The notes under the pieces: model-generated
What the model was told of the DNA's origin: nothing
The model's database searches: none
The model's input: only the letters and a program-made list of their open reading frames with translations
Assembly: GCA_900553985.1 (NCBI GenBank)
Contig: USFW01000005.1
Span: 23,819-87,818, forward strand
DNA: 64,000 bases
Direction of reading: 5' to 3'
Origin: an uncultured Clostridium sp.
Lineage (GTDB): Bacteria > Bacillota > Clostridia > TANB77 > CAG-508
Translations under genes and position numbers: made by a program
Shown here: piece after piece, positions 1-9,867 of the stretch
Layout of the letters: each line of letters opens with the position of its first letter
Position numbering within the stretch: the first letter of the stretch is position 1

Positions 1-922
1 TATGACTTGTATTTGGATAGTTTTTGCTTACCATTTCATATATTTTCTGAAAATCTGCTAATGCATGTTTTAATATTCTTAAATTTCTTGTTCCACTTCT
101 TTCAAATGTTGATATTATTAATCTTGTATTTTCTCTTAAAAACCTTATCAAATCTGGATTATTTTCATATCTCATTAAAATTCCATTTATGATATAGTCA
201 AATTTAGGTGCATATTCAAAAGTTTCACCTATAAGTTTTTCTTTTATTCTTTCATAATCATTTGCTTTGTCAAATACACTTTCTATTTTTTGTTGTATTT
301 TCTCAACCATTGGTTTATCTGTTTTATTTAACTCATTTTGTTTGTCTAATAAATATGTGGCAATAAAAGTTTTCATTTCCAAATTTGAACTTTTTAATTT
401 TGTTGATAATTCTTTTTCATTACATATAATTATTGTTTTTATATGATCATGCTCTACAAAGTTATTTATATAACCTAATATATCAATTACATCTACATTT
501 GCTCTTTCTAAGTCATCAAAGCATAGTACTTTATCATCAGTCGAGAAAAATTCTGCATAGTCTAATTTGTCACCATTTTGTGTTACACCAAAAAAGTTTG
601 CCATATCTATTCCTGTTTTAGCATATTCTGGTATAGTAGATTGTTCATTTGCATTCATGAATTTTCTTAAATTTTTATCCATTAATTGCGTAGTTTCTAT
701 AAAGATTTTTTTGCTTATTTCTTCTAAGTTTGAAATACCATATAAAGACATATAAATAGTAGTAAATTTTTTTCCATTTAACTGCATACTTTCTATCTTT
801 TTTCTTATTTTGTGATTCCAAAAATGAGTTTTTCCTGAACCCCATTCTCCATTTATCATGACTGCATAATCTGTATAATCTGATCTAACATAATCTAAAA
901 TACTTTCAACTAAATCTTCCAC
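1..922 (-). CDS. KAP-family P-loop NTPase, 3' end cut by window edge
   Basis: This gene starts with GTG, which is why ATG-only searches miss it; a perfect AGGAGG lies 7 nt upstream. About 307 residues are visible and the C-terminus runs off the left edge. A Walker A motif, GEWGSGKTH, sits near residues 25-33, and a Walker B-like CFDDLER sits near residues 133-139. The DDLER form and the overall layout are typical of the KAP/COG4928 group of P-loop ATPases. No transmembrane insertion is visible in the part present, so it may be a soluble member. Some KAP ATPases belong to phage-defence loci, but nothing else here shows that, so the role is unknown. It lies 32 bp downstream of comF on the same strand. 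Confidence 0.75.
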   Translation of the reverse strand, partial: MEDLVESILDYVRSDYTDYAVMINGEWGSGKTHFWNHKIRKKIESMQLNGKKFTTIYMSLYGISNLEEISKKIFIETTQLMDKNLRKFMNANEQSTIPEYAKTGIDMANFFGVTQNGDKLDYAEFFSTDDKVLCFDDLERANVDVIDILGYINNFVEHDHIKTIIICNEKELSTKLKSSNLEMKTFIATYLLDKQNELNKTDKPMVEKIQQKIESVFDKANDYERIKEKLIGETFEYAPKFDYIINGILMRYENNPDLIRFLRENTRLIISTFERSGTRNLRILKHALADFQKIYEMVSKNYPNTSH

Positions 923-954
923 TATTTTTCCTCCTTTGTCAAAATATACATATT

Positions 955-1743
955 TTAATCTTTCGCCACAGTAAAAACTCCTATTTTACTCGGGTTAGCT
1001 CTACTTAAAATCTTTGCACATTCATTTGCAGTAGCTCCTGTTGTATATACATCATCTAATAATAAAATTTTTTTATTATTTAGTATTTGCATATTTCTTA
1101 ATCCATATGCACCTTTTATATTTTCTTGTCTATCAAAACCATTTAGACTGCTTTGTTCAACATTGTTTTTAATTTTATATAAACAGTTTGATTCTAAGTT
1201 TAAATTAGCATATTTACATATTTTTTTTGCTAATAAATAACTTTGATTATATCCTCTTTTTTTATATCTCTTTCCACTTATTGGAACTGGAATTATTGTA
1301 TCATAGTTTTCTATGTTTTCCAACATTTTTTTACTTTTTAACAGAATTTTTACAAAAGTAATGTATATATATGATTTTTCATTAAATTTGTAATCTATAA
1401 TCATTTCTCTTATTTTTCCTTCATATTTAAATAAGTACATTATTTCTGAAATATATACATTTTTTTTATTAAATTCGTTTTCTTTATCTTTTATTTCTTG
1501 CTTAGTTTCTATATTTTCTTCTTTCTGGCATGAAGTCATTCTAATAATATTTGATTTTACTTTATCTTCTATACTTTTAAAGCACTTAATACAAATCCAA
1601 TCATCACTTAATTTTCCACAAATTCCACAAACTGGTGGAAAAAATATGTTTAAAATTTTATCAAAAATATATTCATAATTGTTTATTTCTTTTTCGCTTT
1701 TCTTTATATTTTTATTGTCTTTTTGCTGTAAATTTATATGCAT
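955..1743 (-). CDS. comF: ComF-family phosphoribosyltransferase-like protein
   Basis: The product is about 262 aa. An N-terminal zinc-ribbon-like cluster (PVCGICG, then CIKC) is followed by a type I phosphoribosyltransferase domain ending in the PRPP-binding loop LLLDDVYTTGATANEC. This is the ComF/ComFC architecture, associated with DNA uptake during competence and with DNA repair helicases. The family's exact reaction is not established. Two ATG codons are adjacent (1746 and 1743); the second has the better spacing from GGAGA, so I use it. The middle is lysine-rich and longer than in many ComFC proteins. It stands downstream of recD2, which fits a DNA-processing role, but co-transcription is not shown. 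Confidence 0.85.
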   Translation of the reverse strand: MHINLQQKDNKNIKKSEKEINNYEYIFDKILNIFFPPVCGICGKLSDDWICIKCFKSIEDKVKSNIIRMTSCQKEENIETKQEIKDKENEFNKKNVYISEIMYLFKYEGKIREMIIDYKFNEKSYIYITFVKILLKSKKMLENIENYDTIIPVPISGKRYKKRGYNQSYLLAKKICKYANLNLESNCLYKIKNNVEQSSLNGFDRQENIKGAYGLRNMQILNNKKILLLDDVYTTGATANECAKILSRANPSKIGVFTVAKD

Positions 1744-1839
1744 CATTCTCCTTTATTTTTGTTAAATAAAATCTCCAAAGCTAATTTATATCAATGATTC
1801 TCCTTTTTATTTTATCTTAAATTCTAAAATTTATATAAA

Positions 1840-1866
1840 TGATTTTTGTCTCCGACCCCAAAATCA
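1840..1866 (-). repeat. 27-bp interspersed inverted-end repeat, copy 1
   Basis: This is one of four near-identical 27-bp units in the window. Each has 7-bp inverted ends (TGATTTT / AAAATCA) around a GTCTCCGACCCC-type core. This copy overlaps the 3' end of the restored recD2 frame: the TGA that opens the minus-strand unit is the recD2 stop codon. It can form a small hairpin and may act as a terminator or a REP-like element. Confidence 0.75.
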
Positions 1867-4097
1867 TTTTTTTAGTTTATATTCCAATCCTGTATTCCTT
1901 TTTTTGCTATCTATATTTTGAATCATATAATTAACTACATTGTCATTCCCAACAACTATTAATAATTTTTTAGCTCTAGTTATTCCAGTATATAATAAGT
2001 TTCTTGTTAACAATATTGGTGCAGATGGTGGGATTGCCATAATTACTACATCAAATTCACTTCCGTTGTGCTTTATGTATTGTTATTGCATAACTATGTT
2101 CTATCTGGTCTAATTCTGAATAGTCATAATATGCTGTTTTATCATCATCAAATCTTATTTCTACAATTTTGTCTCTTTCACTTATTAATGTTATTGTTCC
2201 TATTTCGCCATTAAAAACTCCTTTTCCAACTTCTACATTTCCAGAAGCTGATTCCTTTTCCCAGTCTATATCATAATTATTTTTTACTTGCATTATTCTG
2301 TCTCCTACTCTAAATGTTGCTCCCATGTTTGATTTTTCTGGTAAGTTTTCTAAATTTGGATTTAGCTTTTCTTGCAAAGCTTTATTTAATTCTTTTGTGC
2401 CTAATAATCCTTTTTTAGTTGGCGTTAATACTTGTATACTTTGAAAGAAATCATAATCTCCATAATTTTTTAACCTTCCTGTGCATAATGATACTATTTG
2501 CATTAACATTTTTTCTTGAGAAACTTCTTTTACATAAAAGAAATCTTCCATAGTTTCTTCTGTTATTTCTCCATCTTCTTTTGATAAAAACTTTTCTCCA
2601 TTGTTAACTCTATGTGCATTTAATATAATTTTTGATTTTGCAGCTTGTCTAAAAATTTTATCTAAATGGATTGTCGTTATTTCACTTGAAGATATTAAAT
2701 CTTTTAAGACATTACCTGGGCCTACTGATGATAACTGGTCACAATCCCCTACTAAAATTAGTTTAGTTCCTTTATATATACATTTTAAAAGGTAGCTCAT
2801 GACAAACATATCAACCATTGATAGCTCATCCACTATTATTAAATCTGCATCTATTGGTGCTCCTTCGTATTCTGATGAACTTTGATAAAAATTATTTTCA
2901 TCTATTTTTCCTATTTCTAGTAATCTATGTAAGGTTGAAGATTCTTTTCCTGTTGTTTCTGTCATTTTTTTTGCTGCTCTTCCTGTTGGTGCACACAAAA
3001 CTACTTTGTTTCCTTTTTCTTCATAAATATCAATTATACTTTTTATAATTGTTGTTTTTCCTGTTCCTGGTCCACCAGTTATTATAGTTACATTATTTTC
3101 ATTTACCAGTTCTATTGATTCTTTTTGTTTTTCAGATAATTCTATATTAGAATTCATTTCTACTTTTTTTAATGCTGCTTTTATATTTTTTATTTTCTTG
3201 GCATTAGATGATTCTTGAAGTCTTTTTATTCTTATTGCAATTTCTTGCTCTGTGTTATAGAAATAACTTAAATAAATCCAAGTTCCTGTTCCATCTTCTC
3301 TTTCTTCTATAATTATTTCATCTTTTGCCTTTAAATTTATTAATGCATCTTCTACATTTTCTGTCATTACATCTAGCAATGCTACCACATATTCAATTAA
3401 ATTTTCTTTTAAAACACACGAATTGCCATTATATGTTGCTTTTATTAATGAATATTTCACTCCGGCTTTCTATTCTTTTATCATTGTCATAGCTAATTCC
3501 TAGCTCTAACGCCATCTGGTCTATTTGCTTAAAGTCCACTCCTCTTGCTATATCTATCAAAATATATGGATCTGCTTCTATTTGTTCAATAGCATTTACT
3601 CCCAAAAGCTTATATACTTTTTTAGCAAATTCTGCTCCTATCCCAAACTTTTCTAAAAAACCAACTATTTGCCATACTTCCCAGTTTTCTAGAAAACTTT
3701 CTGACATCTCTAAAGCCTTTACTTCAGAAATACCTTTTATTTCTGATAACCTTTTAGGTTCAAATTTAAAAACTTGAATAGTTTCTTCTCCAAATTTTTT
3801 TATTATTCTTCTAGCTAATGCTTCACCTATTCCTTTTACATTTCCATTTGACAAATATTTCTCCAAAGCACTTAATGTTTGTGGCATTAATTTCTCAAAA
3901 GTTTCAACTTTAAACTGCCTTCCGTATTTTTTATGTTCTACAAAATTTCCTATTACTTTTAAATTATCTCCACTACCTACAAATGGTAAGTATCCTACTA
4001 TTGTTGTTAGTTCATCTTCTGTTTCAAAGTCTGCTATCATATAACTGTTAACTTCATTATAATAAACTATACTTTGAACCTCTCCTATTAATTCCAT
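1864..4097 (-). CDS. recD2: RecD2-type ATP-dependent DNA helicase, frame broken twice at CGGA
   Basis: Three consecutive frames together encode one RecD2/YrrC-like SF1 helicase of about 743 aa, a normal length. The N-terminal helix-hairpin-helix region is in 4097-3465. The helicase core follows, with Walker A TGGPGTGKTT and Walker B VDELSMVD. The C-terminal motif runs HKAQ-GSEFDVVI, then LLYTGITRAKK. The first break is at 3464 (AGC CGG AGT), where skipping the C gives S-G-V-K-Y. The second is at 2065 (CAA CGG AAG), where skipping the C gives Q-G-S-E-F. Both restored glycines match positions that are conserved in RecD2. Read conventionally, translation ends soon after each CGG. ATG at 4097 follows GGGAGAG. 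The protein is probably made through frameshifting, or the gene is damaged or mis-sequenced. Confidence 0.85.
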
Positions 4098-4313
4098 CAA
4101 TCTCTCCCTATACTGTCATTTTTATATTGATTTTTTAATTTATACTTATTTACTACTAACTCATAAAAATCATTATCTTTTTTACAATTTATCTATTTTT
4201 AATCTAATTACATTATATTTAATTATTCATGCTTTTTTGTATTATACTAAATTGATATATTTAATTAACTATACTCTCTTATTTATATTTCATATATTAA
4301 CCTAATTATTTAA

Positions 4314-5132
4314 TTAGCTTAATTCCTTTATCGCTTCTATATATTGCTCTTCATTTGGTGCTTTTCCGTGCCAACCAACTTGATTTTCCATATATGAAAT
4401 ACCTTTTCCTTTTATAGTTTTCGCTATTATACATACAGGTCTATCTTTTATATTTTTAGCAACATCAAAAGCATCTATTATTTCTTGAACATTATGTCCA
4501 TCTATTTTTATTATTTCAAATCCAAAACTTCTGAATTTTTCATCTATTGGATATGAGTTCATTACTTCTTCTATTTTTCCATCTATTTGTAAGTTGTTAT
4601 TATCAATTATTACACATAAATTATCTAATTTATATTTAGATGATGCCATAGCAGCTTCCCAAACTTGACCTTCTTCAATTTCTCCATCACCTAATATGCA
4701 ATATACTCTATAATCCTTTTTACCCATTTTTCCTGCAATCGCCATTCCATTTGCTGCAGATAGTCCTTGACCTAAAGAACCTGTTGTCATGTCTACACCA
4801 GGGATTTTTTTCATGTCAGGATGTCCTTGTAAGTAACTATTTATATCTCTAAATGTTTTTAAATCTTCTAATGGAAAATATCCTCTATGTGCTAATACAC
4901 TATATAATGCTGGCGAGCAATGCCCTTTTGATAATACTAATCTGTCTCTATCTTCCCATTTTGGATTTTTTTCATCTATTTTCATTTCTTTAAAATATAA
5001 TACTGTTAGTATATCTGCAATTGATAATGATCCTCCAGGATGTCCTGAACTATGGCTGTATACTTCTTCTATTATTCCTTTTCTTATTTCTTTAGACATT
5101 TTTTCTAGTTCTTCTATATTTTCTAATATCAT
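4314..5132 (-). CDS. Transketolase, N-terminal (TPP-binding) subunit
   Basis: The product is 272 aa and corresponds to the thiamine-diphosphate-binding half of split transketolases. It shows SGHPGGSLS, LSKGHCSPALY, TTGSLGQGLS and the GDG...NN cofactor motif (GDGEIEEGQVWEA, then IDNNNLQ). The enzyme moves two-carbon ketol units between sugar phosphates in the pentose phosphate pathway. I place the start at 5132 because AAGGAAGG precedes that ATG and the family begins near LEKMSKEIRKGI; the frame stays open upstream to 5222. The C-terminal half normally follows directly. Here recD2 follows instead, so the partner must be encoded elsewhere. Confidence 0.9.
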   Translation of the reverse strand: MILENIEELEKMSKEIRKGIIEEVYSHSSGHPGGSLSIADILTVLYFKEMKIDEKNPKWEDRDRLVLSKGHCSPALYSVLAHRGYFPLEDLKTFRDINSYLQGHPDMKKIPGVDMTTGSLGQGLSAANGMAIAGKMGKKDYRVYCILGDGEIEEGQVWEAAMASSKYKLDNLCVIIDNNNLQIDGKIEEVMNSYPIDEKFRSFGFEIIKIDGHNVQEIIDAFDVAKNIKDRPVCIIAKTIKGKGISYMENQVGWHGKAPNEEQYIEAIKELS

Positions 5133-5168
5133 AGAAATCTTACCTTCCTTCATTAATTTATTAATATT

Positions 5169-5189
5169 GGAGACTATAATATAGTCTCC
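5169..5189. promoter_or_regulatory. Near-perfect palindrome upstream of transketolase half
   Basis: Two 10-bp arms (GGAGACTATA and its complement) flank a single base, 37 bp before the transketolase start. The 1-nt centre is too small for a good RNA hairpin, so a dimeric-protein operator is more likely than a terminator. No matching regulator is recognised in the window. Confidence 0.4.
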
Positions 5190-5193
5190 ATTC

Positions 5194-5604
5194 TTAATAT
5201 CGAACATGTTCATTTGAGTCATAAAATTCTTTTAAAATTATATTTTTCCGAACTTGTTTTTGTCTCGCATTTTTATATTTAACCTCGACAATATTTCCTT
5301 TTGCAGTTCCTTCTTTATAACCAGTTGGAGGTATTTTATCCAATCCAATTTCCTTACATGAAAATTCATAACTCCAACCCATTTTCTCGTCTTCTGGTTC
5401 ATATAAGAATACAGATACTGATAAATCCAATATAGCAAAATCTAATTTTAAAGTTTTCAAATATCTGTTTTTACATTGTCTGTAAAGTACTTCAGATGCT
5501 TCAAAACATCCTCCATTTTCTAATCTCCGTTTTACTTTAATTGCAAGTTCTTTCTTTGCTTTTGCAATTACTTTTTGAGCTTCAATTACTTCTTTAATGT
5601 TCAT
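5194..5604 (-). CDS. Uncharacterised protein with two in-frame CGGA codons
   Basis: The product is a 136-aa soluble protein of no family I recognise. It has a lysine-rich helical N-terminus and then a middle that looks like beta strands (LDFAILDLSVSVFLYEPED, followed by EDEKMGWSYEFSC). The start is the ATG at 5604, after GGAGGG. Two CGG codons are in frame, at 5529 (codon 26) and 5250 (codon 119), and both are followed by A, as at the window's frame breaks. Here the zero frame must be kept: a +1 slip would meet TAG two codons later at the first site and TAA three codons later at the second. The gene is therefore either a counter-example to obligatory slippage or a target for slippage-dependent truncation. 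It ends 61 bp before the transketolase start. Confidence 0.7.
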   Translation of the reverse strand: MNIKEVIEAQKVIAKAKKELAIKVKRRLENGGCFEASEVLYRQCKNRYLKTLKLDFAILDLSVSVFLYEPEDEKMGWSYEFSCKEIGLDKIPPTGYKEGTAKGNIVEVKYKNARQKQVRKNIILKEFYDSNEHVRY

Positions 5605-5866
5605 ACTTTTTCCCTCCATAATTCGAAAAAAATTAATATATAGTTTTTACTGTTACTCTAAAATTATATCACATTTATCTTATCTTTTACATATTTATTA
5701 AATAAATTATATAATTTTTTTGAATTTGATATTATTGTTTCAATAATCTATTATCTTATTCTAAAAAGCCATTATATTTCTTAACAATTATTTCTCTTTA
5801 ATAAATTTAGTATATTTCTTTACAAGCATCGTAAAATATAGTATATCTAATGTAAGGAGTGATTCT

Positions 5867-7273
5867 ATGTTTAATAAATACATTGAGAATAAAAAAGAAG
5901 AAATAATAACCAATTTACAAAAATTAATTCAAATTCCTAGCATATATGAAAAATCAGATATCCCATCTACACCATTTGGAAAAAACGTAAATGATGCTTT
6001 AAATTTCATGTTGAATTTAGGAAAAGCAATGGGATTTAGAACTAAAAATATTGACGGTTATTGTGGTTATATAGAATTTGGAGAAGGTGAAGATTTAGTA
6101 GGAATTATTGGTCATTTAGATGTAGTTCCTACTGATGAAGGATGGACATATCCACCCTTTAGTGGAACAATTTTTGATAATAAAATATATGGGAGAGGAG
6201 CAATAGATGATAAAGGGCCTGTTATAGCTTCTTTATATGCTATGAAATCTATTTTTGATACTTGTAAAATACATAAAAGAGTTAGATTGATTTTGGGTTT
6301 AGACGAAGAAAAGTCTTGGAAATGTATTAACTACTATAAAAATCATGAAGAAAAACCAACTATTGGATTTAGCCCTGATGCTGATTTTCCTTGCATTTAT
6401 GCTGAAAAATCCATTCTTTCATCTTGCATTTCTCTTGATTACAATAAATATAATAAAGAAAATATTTATATAGAAGAAATTAATTGTAATAATAATCCTT
6501 TAAATGTTGTTCCTAAATTTTGCTCTGTAACATTGAAAATAAATAATGATAAAATATCTATTGATAAACTTATAGATGATGTAAAAAATATTATAAATAA
6601 TCATAATTTTGAAATAGATATTTATAAACAAAATTATAGTTCTTTAAAATTAACTTCACATGGAGTTGGTGCTCATTCTGCTCATCCTGAACTAGGTGTA
6701 AATGCAATATCCAGACTTATTGTTGTTTTATATGAACTATTTAAGTTATATAGTATTAATATCCCATTATTTGATTTTTTTAATAGTTATATATATACAC
6801 AATATAATGGAGAAAACTTAAAAATTGATTTTAGTGATGAATCTGGTAAATTAACTTTAAATGTTGGGAATTTTTCTTTGGAAAATAGTGAATTAAAAAT
6901 CAAACTAAATATGCGTATTCCTATTCATACACAAATTGAAAATGTAGAAAATTCTTTTATTAATATTTTATCTGATTTTGATGATGTAAAATATAAAGAA
7001 ATTGCAAGAAAAGATTCTTTATTTGTTCCTAAAGATTCCTTTCTTGTAAAAACTCTTTCTAATATATTTAATAAAATGAATAATTCTTTTATTGAACCTA
7101 TTGCAATCGGTGGTGCAACTTATGCTCGTGCTTTTGATAATTGTGTTTCTTTCGGTGCTAATATGCCTGGAAATAAAGATATGTGTCATCAAACTGATGA
7201 GTTTATTTCTATTGATAATTTGATGTTTGCTTGTAATGTTTATGCAAAGGCCATATATGAAATTAGTAAATAA
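5867..7273 (+). CDS. PepV-like M20 dipeptidase
   Basis: The product is a 468-aa cytoplasmic metallopeptidase. Expected M20 zinc ligands and catalytic residues are present: H83 and D85 in GHLDVVP, D114/D115 in GRGAIDDKGP, the E148-E149 pair in GLDEEKSW, a D in SPDADFP, and the C-terminal H in MCHQTDEF. The interrupted middle (lid) domain and the length match PepV/Sapep-type dipeptidases, which cleave short peptides for amino-acid supply. TAAGGAG precedes the ATG with good spacing. The gene is monocistronic, faces the surface-protein gene convergently, and the two share a hairpin terminator. Confidence 0.9.
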   Translation: MFNKYIENKKEEIITNLQKLIQIPSIYEKSDIPSTPFGKNVNDALNFMLNLGKAMGFRTKNIDGYCGYIEFGEGEDLVGIIGHLDVVPTDEGWTYPPFSGTIFDNKIYGRGAIDDKGPVIASLYAMKSIFDTCKIHKRVRLILGLDEEKSWKCINYYKNHEEKPTIGFSPDADFPCIYAEKSILSSCISLDYNKYNKENIYIEEINCNNNPLNVVPKFCSVTLKINNDKISIDKLIDDVKNIINNHNFEIDIYKQNYSSLKLTSHGVGAHSAHPELGVNAISRLIVVLYELFKLYSINIPLFDFFNSYIYTQYNGENLKIDFSDESGKLTLNVGNFSLENSELKIKLNMRIPIHTQIENVENSFINILSDFDDVKYKEIARKDSLFVPKDSFLVKTLSNIFNKMNNSFIEPIAIGGATYARAFDNCVSFGANMPGNKDMCHQTDEFISIDNLMFACNVYAKAIYEISK

Positions 7274-7286
7274 TTTAAATTAAAAT

Positions 7287-7331
7287 AATTTAGTCTGCTT
7301 ATTGTTTTGGTTAACAATAGCAGACTAAATT
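7287..7331. terminator. Bidirectional terminator hairpin
   Basis: A stem of about 19 bp (AATTTAGTCTGCT... paired with ...AGCAGACTAAATT, one bulged base) lies between the convergent dipeptidase and LRR-protein genes, with A/T-rich flanks on both sides. Confidence 0.75.
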
Positions 7332-7368
7332 CAGTTTAATTTCTCTTATACCAATAGCTAATAGCTTT

Positions 7369-9327
7369 CTATTTTTTCCAATTTATGATTCTCATTCCTT
7401 TTATAGCTCCCCATGGTGCTCCTTGGATTGAGTCTTTAGTTTTGTCTATATTAATAGAATTTAAATTTTTACTTTCATTAAAAGCACCTATATCTATTGT
7501 TTCAACTGTACTAGGAATATTAATTTCATTCAATCCATTGCAATAATTAAAACTATTAGAAATCTTTTTTAATCCTTTAGGTAGATTTATTTTTGTCATT
7601 CCAGCTTGTGCATGAAATGCTAATTTTCCTATTTCTTTTACATTTTCATTAACATTAAATTCCCCTTTTATTTCAGATAATACTGTGCACAATTCTGTCT
7701 TATTTTTATTATATAAAACATTATCTTCTATAATATAATTTGGATTTTCTGCATGTATCGTTACTTTTCCCGAATAATTTTTGTATTTGAATAAGTAATG
7801 TATATCTGTTACATTTGCTCCTATTTTTATCTCTTCAACTTTTTTGCAATTCGAAAATGCCTGCTGACCTATCTCCTCTAGCGAATCAGGTAATATTATG
7901 TTCTTTGCATTAATAACTGGCTTAAAAGCATAAACTCCTATACTTAGAATATCTTCTTCTTTTAAATCTATATTTTCTTCTTTTGAATAACAAATTACTA
8001 CTTTTTTAGCATCTTTTGTATATAGTATTTTTTTATTTTCATTTATGGCATATGTTTTATTCGTACTCGCTAATTTTATTTCATTAATTGTCGTTGGTAA
8101 ATATTCTGGCAATATATATTCTATTGTTTCAGGAATATTAATCTTTTCAATGTTTGTATATTTACTTATATTTATCTCAAATCTTGTTATTCCATCTGGA
8201 ATTTCAAATGTGTTTATATTATTTAAATATTTATCGGATATAAATATAATATTCTCTTTATTTTTTGTCATTAACATTCCACTTTCATATATAAATTGTG
8301 GATTTTCTCCTTCTATTATTATATTGTTTAATTTCGAACAAAATGAAAATGCATTTGAAGAAATTTCTTTTATTTTTTCAGGAAGTACTATCTCTTCAAT
8401 ACCTGTATCAGCTAATGCATATTGTGATATTTTTTCTGTATTTTCAGATAATATTATACTTTTTAAATTTATAGCTCCATTGAAAACATATCCTCTAATT
8501 TCATTAACTTTAGAAGGAATTTTTATTTTCTCTAAAGATACCGTATTAGAAAAACATGAGCTCTCTATTTTTATTAAACTTTCTGGCATTGAAATATTTT
8601 TTAGTTTTACACATCCTGAAAATGCTGATTGTCCAATAATTTCAACACCTTCTTCCATTATCACTGTTTCTAATGTTGGATTATATGCAAATGCTCTTGT
8701 ACCTATTTCTTTTACACTTCCTGGTATTATAATTGTTTTTAATCCTTCTACTTCTGCAAATGCTCCTTCTCCTATCTTTGTTACTGTGTCAGGTATTTTT
8801 AGTGTTCCTGTTTCATCTACTAATAGTAAATTTCCATCTGATGATAATAATTCTCCTTCTTCTGTTATATCATATGGATTTACTTGTATTCCTAAACTTT
8901 GTGCTACTTTTATCTCATTCAGATCTTTTGTATTGATTAATAAATTTCCCTTTATTATTTCAAACTTTTCCATATCATCATTATTTATAGTTGTTATTAT
9001 ATCCTTTATGTTTCCTTCTTCATCTTGCTTCTTTGTATTATACAATAAACTTGATTTACTCGCTTCTAATGTATTTTCTAAGAAATTCATATTTTCTGCA
9101 TATTTATTAGTTTTATATAAATTAACTTCTTCTTTGTAAGTTGAGAATGTAGTGGCCAATTTTGATTCTTTAGCATTTTTTATTACTCCATTATCTTCTG
9201 TTAGCATTGCAATACTCACTCCTGCTAGGATTAATAAGACTATTATCGTTATCACTAATGCAATTAGTGTTATTCCTTTTTCTTTTTTAGATCTTCGACT
9301 TTTTTCCTTAATTTTATGTTTTTTCAC
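7369..9327 (-). CDS. Surface protein with prepilin-like N-terminus and BspA-type leucine-rich repeats
   Basis: The product is 652 aa. After a basic leader, the sequence KGITLIALVITIIVLLILAG resembles a type III (prepilin-like) signal and transmembrane helix, processed just after the glycine. From about residue 165 to the end there are repeats of the BspA/LRR_5 type (LKTIIIPGSVKEIGTRAF, LKNISMPESLIKIESSCF and so on). Such proteins are surface-exposed and often bind host or bacterial ligands. The start has AGGAGG. No prepilin peptidase or pilus assembly gene is in the window, so whether it forms a pilus-like fibre or is simply membrane-anchored is open. Confidence 0.8.
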   Translation of the reverse strand: MKKHKIKEKSRRSKKEKGITLIALVITIIVLLILAGVSIAMLTEDNGVIKNAKESKLATTFSTYKEEVNLYKTNKYAENMNFLENTLEASKSSLLYNTKKQDEEGNIKDIITTINNDDMEKFEIIKGNLLINTKDLNEIKVAQSLGIQVNPYDITEEGELLSSDGNLLLVDETGTLKIPDTVTKIGEGAFAEVEGLKTIIIPGSVKEIGTRAFAYNPTLETVIMEEGVEIIGQSAFSGCVKLKNISMPESLIKIESSCFSNTVSLEKIKIPSKVNEIRGYVFNGAINLKSIILSENTEKISQYALADTGIEEIVLPEKIKEISSNAFSFCSKLNNIIIEGENPQFIYESGMLMTKNKENIIFISDKYLNNINTFEIPDGITRFEINISKYTNIEKINIPETIEYILPEYLPTTINEIKLASTNKTYAINENKKILYTKDAKKVVICYSKEENIDLKEEDILSIGVYAFKPVINAKNIILPDSLEEIGQQAFSNCKKVEEIKIGANVTDIHYLFKYKNYSGKVTIHAENPNYIIEDNVLYNKNKTELCTVLSEIKGEFNVNENVKEIGKLAFHAQAGMTKINLPKGLKKISNSFNYCNGLNEINIPSTVETIDIGAFNESKNLNSINIDKTKDSIQGAPWGAIKGMRIINWKK

Positions 9328-9480
9328 TTTTTTTCCTCCTCTTATGTATTATTTATTATTCATATTATAAATATACCAAAACGAACCAAAAAGTGCAATA
9401 CTTTTATAGGGTATTTTTAGGATTACTTTTGTGAGACAATTATACTAATTTATATTTATTTTTTATTGAGGAGGAACTAT

Positions 9481-9690
9481 ATGTTTGAAATTTCTAAATA
9501 TAAAAAAAGTAATGTTAAAATTTCTATTAGGTTACCTGAAAATATGAACGATACATTAAGAAAAATTGCTAAAAAAGAAAATATGAGTTTTAATAATGTG
9601 ATTGTAAGTTGTATTCAAAATTCTTTAGATGAAATGGACTTAAAAAAATATGATAATGTTGATATTTATGGTGAAAATAATTTAATTTAA
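9481..9690 (+). CDS. Small ribbon-helix-helix (Arc/CopG-like) protein
   Basis: The product is 69 aa. The stretch VKISIRLPENMNDTLRKIAK, followed by MSFNNVIVSCIQNSL, fits a beta strand and two helices, as in Arc-type DNA-binding proteins. GAGGAGG stands just before the ATG at 9481, which is preferred over the in-frame ATG at 9466. It is transcribed away from the LRR-protein gene across a 150-bp intergenic region, so it could regulate that gene or itself; this is inference from position only. No toxin gene accompanies it. Confidence 0.65.
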   Translation: MFEISKYKKSNVKISIRLPENMNDTLRKIAKKENMSFNNVIVSCIQNSLDEMDLKKYDNVDIYGENNLI

Positions 9691-9775
9691 AAATAATAAT
9701 TTAACAAATCTTTACATAAATTATTTTTAGAAATATTCTTGTTAGTCATGTATAAAATTTAAGTATTTTTACTAA

Positions 9776-9824
9776 AAAAGACAGTTCTAAAATATAACTT
9801 TTTATACTTTAGAACTGTCTTTTA
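9776..9824. terminator. Bidirectional terminator hairpin
   Basis: AAAAGACAGTTCTAAA pairs with TTTAGAACTGTCTTTT around an A/T-rich loop. It lies between the convergent ribbon-helix-helix gene and ftsH and has T runs on both strands. Confidence 0.85.
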
Positions 9825-9867
9825 TCATTTTTATAATAAATTATCGTAAAAAATTTAATATATATTC

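Noticed and set aside
8045..9139. A 364-aa plus-strand ORF
   Set aside because: It is antisense to the LRR protein; the hydrophobic composition is the usual artefact of A/T-rich antisense frames.
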